A stretch of 9,911 nt of DNA from Flavobacteriia bacterium (GTDB lineage Bacteria; Bacteroidota; Bacteroidia; Flavobacteriales; Flavobacteriaceae). The DNA lies in assembly GCA_011330545.1 (NCBI GenBank), contig DRQI01000459.1:1-9911 (forward strand), read 5' to 3'. The position numbers and the translations under genes were made by a program. The notes beneath the pieces were generated by a model. It was not told the DNA's origin. It ran no database searches and saw nothing but the letters and a program-made list of their open reading frames with translations. Of this stretch, positions 6,795 through 9,911 are shown one piece after another; the stretch's first letter is position 1, and each line of letters opens with the position of its first letter.

Positions 6795-8012
6795 TTATTT
6801 TGGCTCGAGTACCATAAAAGTTATTTCGGGGCGCATCCCCAGCCTGCCGGGAAATCCAATCCAGCCTATGCCCCTATTTACATATAGATATTGTTGCTGC
6901 TGCTTATACAAACCCGCCCAATGCTTGTATTTATATTTGATAGGGCTCCATTTTTTGTTTTTAAGATGAAAGCCTACTTGCATGCCATGCGTGTGCCCTG
7001 AAAGGGTAAGCGCTATGGTTGTTTTTTGTACTACTTCGCTACTCCAATGCGACGGGTCATGCGACAGCAATATTTTAAAAGGAATATCACTACTACCCTT
7101 TAATGCCTTTGGCAGGTCTCCATACTGTTTAAAGGGAGGTTTCCCCCAATTTTCAACGCCAAGAATAGCTATCTTATCGGTATCTTTTTTGATAATTACC
7201 GATTCATTTAACAATAATTTAAAATTAATTTTCTCATAAAACTTTTTAATAGCAATCTTATTTTCTAATTTCTCTGTTGAAGATTTCCACAGGCTGTAGT
7301 CGCCATAATCGTGATTTCCCAAGACTGCATATTTTCCCATTCTTGCCGATAGTTGTTTAAACACAGCCTCCCAACCTTTTAATTCCCATGCATAGTTATT
7401 GACCAAATCGCCGGTAAAAAAAATAAGGTCGGCATCTAACTCATTAATTAATTGTACAGCCCTATCTACAATATGATACCTAAAATTAAAACCTCCTAAA
7501 TGAAGATCGGATATTTGAACCAATCGCAGTCCCGTAAAATTCTTGGGCAGTTCTTCAAATTTAATTGTAATACGATGTATTTTAAATCGGTATAACGACC
7601 TGAATATTCCGTAAAGAATTACAAAAAAAGGGAGAAACCCCGAAAAGAGGCCGATAAGCGGAACGATAATTAAAGATTCTTTTTCTGAAAAAACATAATT
7701 CGCAGCATAGAGTATTGAAATAATGAGTACAAATAGTAATTTCGGAATAAAAGAAGATACTGTTAATCCGAATAATGAAGAAATTAGCAATTGCTTCCGT
7801 TTCGGATTGATATCGTCTAATGTAACTTTTAAAATTAGGATAGACAATATGAGCCCTACGGTAAAAACCCAAAAAGCGATATAAATAACAGTTTTTACAA
7901 TTGGCAATGTAATGAGCTGTGTGATAGATAGTAACCAATAGAAAGAAAGAATATCAACAAGCAACAATACAATACATAAAAGTACAATTGTAAAAAGTGA
8001 ATAAGTACGCAT
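6795..8012 (-). CDS. membrane-anchored metallophosphoesterase (YkuE/YaeI-like)
   Basis: 405 residues. The first ~140 residues hold four hydrophobic helices (about 5-30, 42-62, 78-104 and 113-136). A calcineurin-like phosphoesterase domain begins near 148. Its metal and catalytic motifs are complete: DLH with Asp169 and His171, GDLVNN with Asp202, GNHD at 232-235, SHDP with His318, and GHTHG at 339-343. This order is that of the COG1408 family of two-metal phosphoesterases, which includes enzymes acting on phospholipid or lipid A precursors such as chlamydial LpxG. The actual substrate here is unknown. An even number of helices leaves the N-terminus and the catalytic domain on the same side, probably the cytoplasm. 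The start lies 19 nt after the CDP-alcohol phosphatidyltransferase stop, so the two are likely one operon. The 3' end runs into the palindrome array. Confidence 0.88.
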   Translation of the reverse strand: MRTYSLFTIVLLCIVLLLVDILSFYWLLSITQLITLPIVKTVIYIAFWVFTVGLILSILILKVTLDDINPKRKQLLISSLFGLTVSSFIPKLLFVLIISILYAANYVFSEKESLIIVPLIGLFSGFLPFFVILYGIFRSLYRFKIHRITIKFEELPKNFTGLRLVQISDLHLGGFNFRYHIVDRAVQLINELDADLIFFTGDLVNNYAWELKGWEAVFKQLSARMGKYAVLGNHDYGDYSLWKSSTEKLENKIAIKKFYEKINFKLLLNESVIIKKDTDKIAILGVENWGKPPFKQYGDLPKALKGSSDIPFKILLSHDPSHWSSEVVQKTTIALTLSGHTHGMQVGFHLKNKKWSPIKYKYKHWAGLYKQQQQYLYVNRGIGWIGFPGRLGMRPEITFMVLEPK

Positions 8013-8031
8013 TACAAAAAGCTATTATCCT

Positions 8032-8661
8032 TCAATGATTTTTTTGCCTGCGTTTGTCTCGAAGTGCCCAATAGACACCTTTGATATCAGAGGCCCAATT
8101 ATCATACATGAAAATGAGTATAATCTCTTCAACTGTTTCTAATACACCCAATATCAGCATGGTATAAAACAATCCGTATAAGGGATGAAAAAATAGTGCC
8201 GAAAGTATAAAAATGCCTTGCGCAAATGCCGATAGCTTTGCCAAATACGTGTGAAAAGCTGTGGCTTTGCCGTATTTAGTATACGCAATGAGCATTTGAA
8301 TGCCATAAGGGGCAAAGACAATTATTATCAAGAGGTAGTTTTCTTTGATAAAATTATATTCAAAAAGCAACAGGCCTATCAAGCCTATTACAAATGTTAT
8401 TTGGTCTCCCATCGAATCTAACTGAGAGCCCCTGGCACTGGTAATTTTCAGCTTTCGTGCCAAAAAGCCATCTATCATATCTGTAGAATAGCTAATTAAT
8501 AAAAACCACACAAAAATTTCACGTTCTTCAAACCACAATAAAGCCAGCAAAAATGGCGCAGCTATAATTCTGTAAAATGAAAACCAATCGGCTATATTAA
8601 AATTTTTAAATGTTAACATCTTTTCATTACGGATTAGAATCATATCGTAGAACCAACACAT
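8032..8661 (-). CDS. CDP-alcohol phosphatidyltransferase family membrane enzyme
   Basis: Up to 209 residues. The active-site signature DxxDGxxARx8Gx3Dx3D is perfect: Asp61, Asp64-Gly65, Ala68-Arg69, Gly78, Asp82 and Asp86. These residues bind two metal ions and the CDP-lipid, with Asp86 as the catalytic base. Hydrophobic helices surround the motif, giving the usual integral membrane enzyme of about 190-210 residues. The family transfers a phosphatidyl (or related) group from a CDP-activated lipid to an alcohol. Phosphatidylglycerophosphate synthase or a relative is plausible, but the acceptor cannot be read from the sequence. The longest frame starts at 8661. The internal Met at residue 15 (8619, MLTFKNFNIADWFSFYR) is a better match to how such proteins begin, and Met7 (8643) is another option. 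It is probably co-transcribed with the metallophosphoesterase 19 nt downstream. Confidence 0.88.
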   Translation of the reverse strand: MCWFYDMILIRNEKMLTFKNFNIADWFSFYRIIAAPFLLALLWFEEREIFVWFLLISYSTDMIDGFLARKLKITSARGSQLDSMGDQITFVIGLIGLLLFEYNFIKENYLLIIIVFAPYGIQMLIAYTKYGKATAFHTYLAKLSAFAQGIFILSALFFHPLYGLFYTMLILGVLETVEEIILIFMYDNWASDIKGVYWALRDKRRQKNH

Positions 8662-8772
8662 TTTCCACTAAAACCCCCAACCTATACAACGAGATAAATT
8701 TGAACTAAAATTAAGATACATTTAGCTGTAATTTTATGATAAATATCAGCCGTACTGAGTGCATTATTTTTC

Positions 8773-8786
8773 GTATATTTATATAC
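8773..8786. repeat. short perfect palindrome, candidate operator
   Basis: GTATAT-TT-ATATAC is a 6-bp inverted repeat with a 2-nt centre, placed just after a possible -7 box of the histidine kinase gene. The AT-only arms make chance occurrence fairly likely. Confidence 0.35.
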
Positions 8787-8804
8787 TCTTTTCGAAGGGA
8801 ATTT

Positions 8805-8827
8805 AGTTTATTAATCACTAATAAACT
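8805..8827 (+). repeat. inverted repeat in the histidine kinase leader
   Basis: AGTTTATTA-ATCAC-TAATAAACT forms a perfect 9-bp inverted repeat with a 5-nt loop, ending five bases before the ATG at 8833. It could be a dimeric repressor or response-regulator site, or an mRNA hairpin touching the start codon region. There is no U-run. Confidence 0.6.
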
Positions 8828-8832
8828 CAATA

Positions 8833-9911
8833 ATGCTACAACAAAATAAACATATTTTTAATATCCTTTTTGAGGCTGTATCAGAAGGCATTATTGTTAT
8901 TGATATGAAACAACATATTGTTATTGCCAACTCGTCGGCCGAAAAAATGTTTGGGTATGAAATTGGCGAACTGGCCAATCAATCATTAGAGGTTTTGATT
9001 CCCGAAAAATACCGCCAACACCATAAAGCCCATTTTGTTAATTTTATAAAAAATAGTAGCAGTAGAAATATAGGGCAAGGGCGTGACCTTTACGGAATAA
9101 AAAAGAATAAAACAGCGTTTCCAATAGAAATCGGATTAAACCCTTTTAGTATTTCGGGTAAAACTTATATAATGGCAATTATTATTGACATTACCATCCG
9201 TAAAGAAACCGAAAAAGAAATTGAAAAGTTAAATACTCAATTAGAAAAAAAGATAAAAAAGAGGACTTCTGAATTGAGAAATACCATAAAACAGCTTAAG
9301 AAGTTAAATCTTAATTTTAAGAAAGAAATAAAAAAGAGGGTTGAGGCAGAAAATAGAATCAAAGCTGCCTTAAAAAAAGAAAAAGAATTGAATGAACTCA
9401 AAACCAAATTTTTATCTCTTGTTTCACACGAGTTTAAAACCCCATTAAGCGGAATTTTAACTTCGGCCATCCTCGTAGAAAAATACAAGTTAAGCGGACA
9501 ACAAAATGAAAGGGATAAGCATTTAAAAACCATCATTAACAAAGTACATTACCTCAATAATATCTTAAATGATTTTCTATCTATAGAACGCTTAGAATCA
9601 GGTAAGGTCAATTATAAGTTTACAACTTTTAATTTGAGCAAAGTAATTAATGAAGTGGTCTATAATGCCAATATGCTTTTAAAGAACGGGCAACGAATAA
9701 ACATTCCCGAAAACATGGATGAATATACACTGTACCAAGATGAAAAAATTTTAGAACTCGCCTTGTCTAACTTAATACACAACGCTATAAAATACTCGCC
9801 TGAGAATACAACCATTACCTTAGAAATTAACCAAAACGGAAAGAAAATAGCCTTTAAGGTTATTGATGAAGGAATGGGCATTCCGAAAAAAGATCAAAAG
9901 CACATCTTTAA
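8833..9911 (+). CDS. PAS-domain sensor histidine kinase, cut off by the window end
   Basis: The frame is open from ATG 8833 to the edge (359 codons) and lacks a stop because the window ends. A PAS domain covers about residues 5-122, with the typical IVIDMKQHIVIANSSAEKMFGY lead, IPEKYRQHH, and GRDLYGIKKNKTAFPIEIGLNP. Residues ~125-190 are a charged coiled coil with a repeated KKIKKR/KEIKKR pattern. The HisKA dimerisation domain follows with the H box SLVSHEFKTPL and phospho-acceptor His199. The ATPase domain is entered: N box NLIHNAIKYSP with Asn317, and G1 box DEGMGIP at 345-351. The G2 region is beyond the edge. There are no membrane helices in the visible part, so it is probably a cytoplasmic sensor, and the PAS ligand is unknown. 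The partner response regulator is not in the window and may be encoded downstream. Confidence 0.9.
   Translation, partial: MLQQNKHIFNILFEAVSEGIIVIDMKQHIVIANSSAEKMFGYEIGELANQSLEVLIPEKYRQHHKAHFVNFIKNSSSRNIGQGRDLYGIKKNKTAFPIEIGLNPFSISGKTYIMAIIIDITIRKETEKEIEKLNTQLEKKIKKRTSELRNTIKQLKKLNLNFKKEIKKRVEAENRIKAALKKEKELNELKTKFLSLVSHEFKTPLSGILTSAILVEKYKLSGQQNERDKHLKTIINKVHYLNNILNDFLSIERLESGKVNYKFTTFNLSKVINEVVYNANMLLKNGQRINIPENMDEYTLYQDEKILELALSNLIHNAIKYSPENTTITLEINQNGKKIAFKVIDEGMGIPKKDQKHIF

Larger units (their letters stand above)
8662..8832. promoter_or_regulatory. divergent intergenic region between the phosphatidyltransferase and the histidine kinase
   Basis: This 171-nt AT-rich gap must carry promoters for both directions. 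Toward the minus strand TAGGTTGG (8677-8684) resembles a -7 box with one mismatch. Toward the plus strand TATTTTTC (8765-8772) also matches with one mismatch. No good -33 partner was seen for either. Two palindromes lie on the kinase side and are listed separately. Confidence 0.4.

Noticed and set aside
6526..6817. Three overlapping small open frames of 68-75 codons on both strands
   Set aside because: They run through the palindrome array, have no family-like composition, and exist on both strands because hairpin-rich sequence lacks stops. They are better explained as repeat DNA.
7582..7938. 118-codon open frame on the minus strand
   Set aside because: It lies inside the metallophosphoesterase membrane region in another frame and reads as a Cys/Tyr/Phe-rich shadow.
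9237..9881. Minus-strand open frames opposite the histidine kinase
   Set aside because: The plus strand shows a continuous PAS-HisKA-ATPase reading with all key motifs, so these are antisense shadows.

Overview
The window looks like chromosome from a low-GC member of the Bacteroidota, most likely a flavobacterium. The grounds are the protein families present, the near absence of Shine-Dalgarno sequences, a Bacteroidota-type -7 promoter box (TAnnTTTG), a surface-lipoprotein signal of the CNNDD type, and a BtuB/BtuG vitamin B12 uptake pair. Gene density is high and every complete gene looks intact. I see no tRNA, rRNA, CRISPR array, transposase or phage gene.

Layout. (1) 62-1331, plus strand: a Rossmann/DUF2520 protein overlaps a KdsC-type HAD phosphatase that acts in Kdo/LPS sugar synthesis. 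(2) 1405-3233, plus strand: a tightly packed run of a YihY/BrkB membrane protein, a secreted DUF2147 protein and a secreted thioredoxin-fold protein that has lost both active-site cysteines. (3) 3303-6447, minus strand: a cobalamin-controlled unit made of promoter, cobalamin riboswitch, btuB-like TonB-dependent receptor and btuG-like beta-propeller surface lipoprotein. (4) 6446-6794: a gene-free stretch holding a series of short palindromes that looks like a composite of intergenic repeat elements. (5) 6795-8661, minus strand: a CDP-alcohol phosphatidyltransferase followed by a four-helix membrane-anchored metallophosphoesterase, probably one operon. (6) 8833 to the right edge, plus strand: a PAS-domain sensor histidine kinase cut off by the window end inside its ATP-binding domain.

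How the genes work together. The clearest functional unit is B12 acquisition: the lipoprotein captures the corrinoid at the cell surface, the TonB-dependent barrel imports it across the outer membrane, and the riboswitch shuts synthesis when cobalamin is plentiful. The other groups are mostly envelope-related: Kdo phosphatase, phospholipid head-group transferase, membrane phosphoesterase, BrkB-family membrane protein and secreted small proteins. The DUF2520, BrkB, DUF2147 and Cys-less thioredoxin-fold proteins have no role that the sequence alone can fix.

I did not find a convincing wholly new multi-gene system. The observations most worth following are the cysteine-free thioredoxin-fold protein, the palindrome array with flanking near-identical 15-mers next to the btuB promoter, the inverted repeat in the histidine kinase leader, and the pairing of a lipid head-group transferase with a membrane phosphoesterase.
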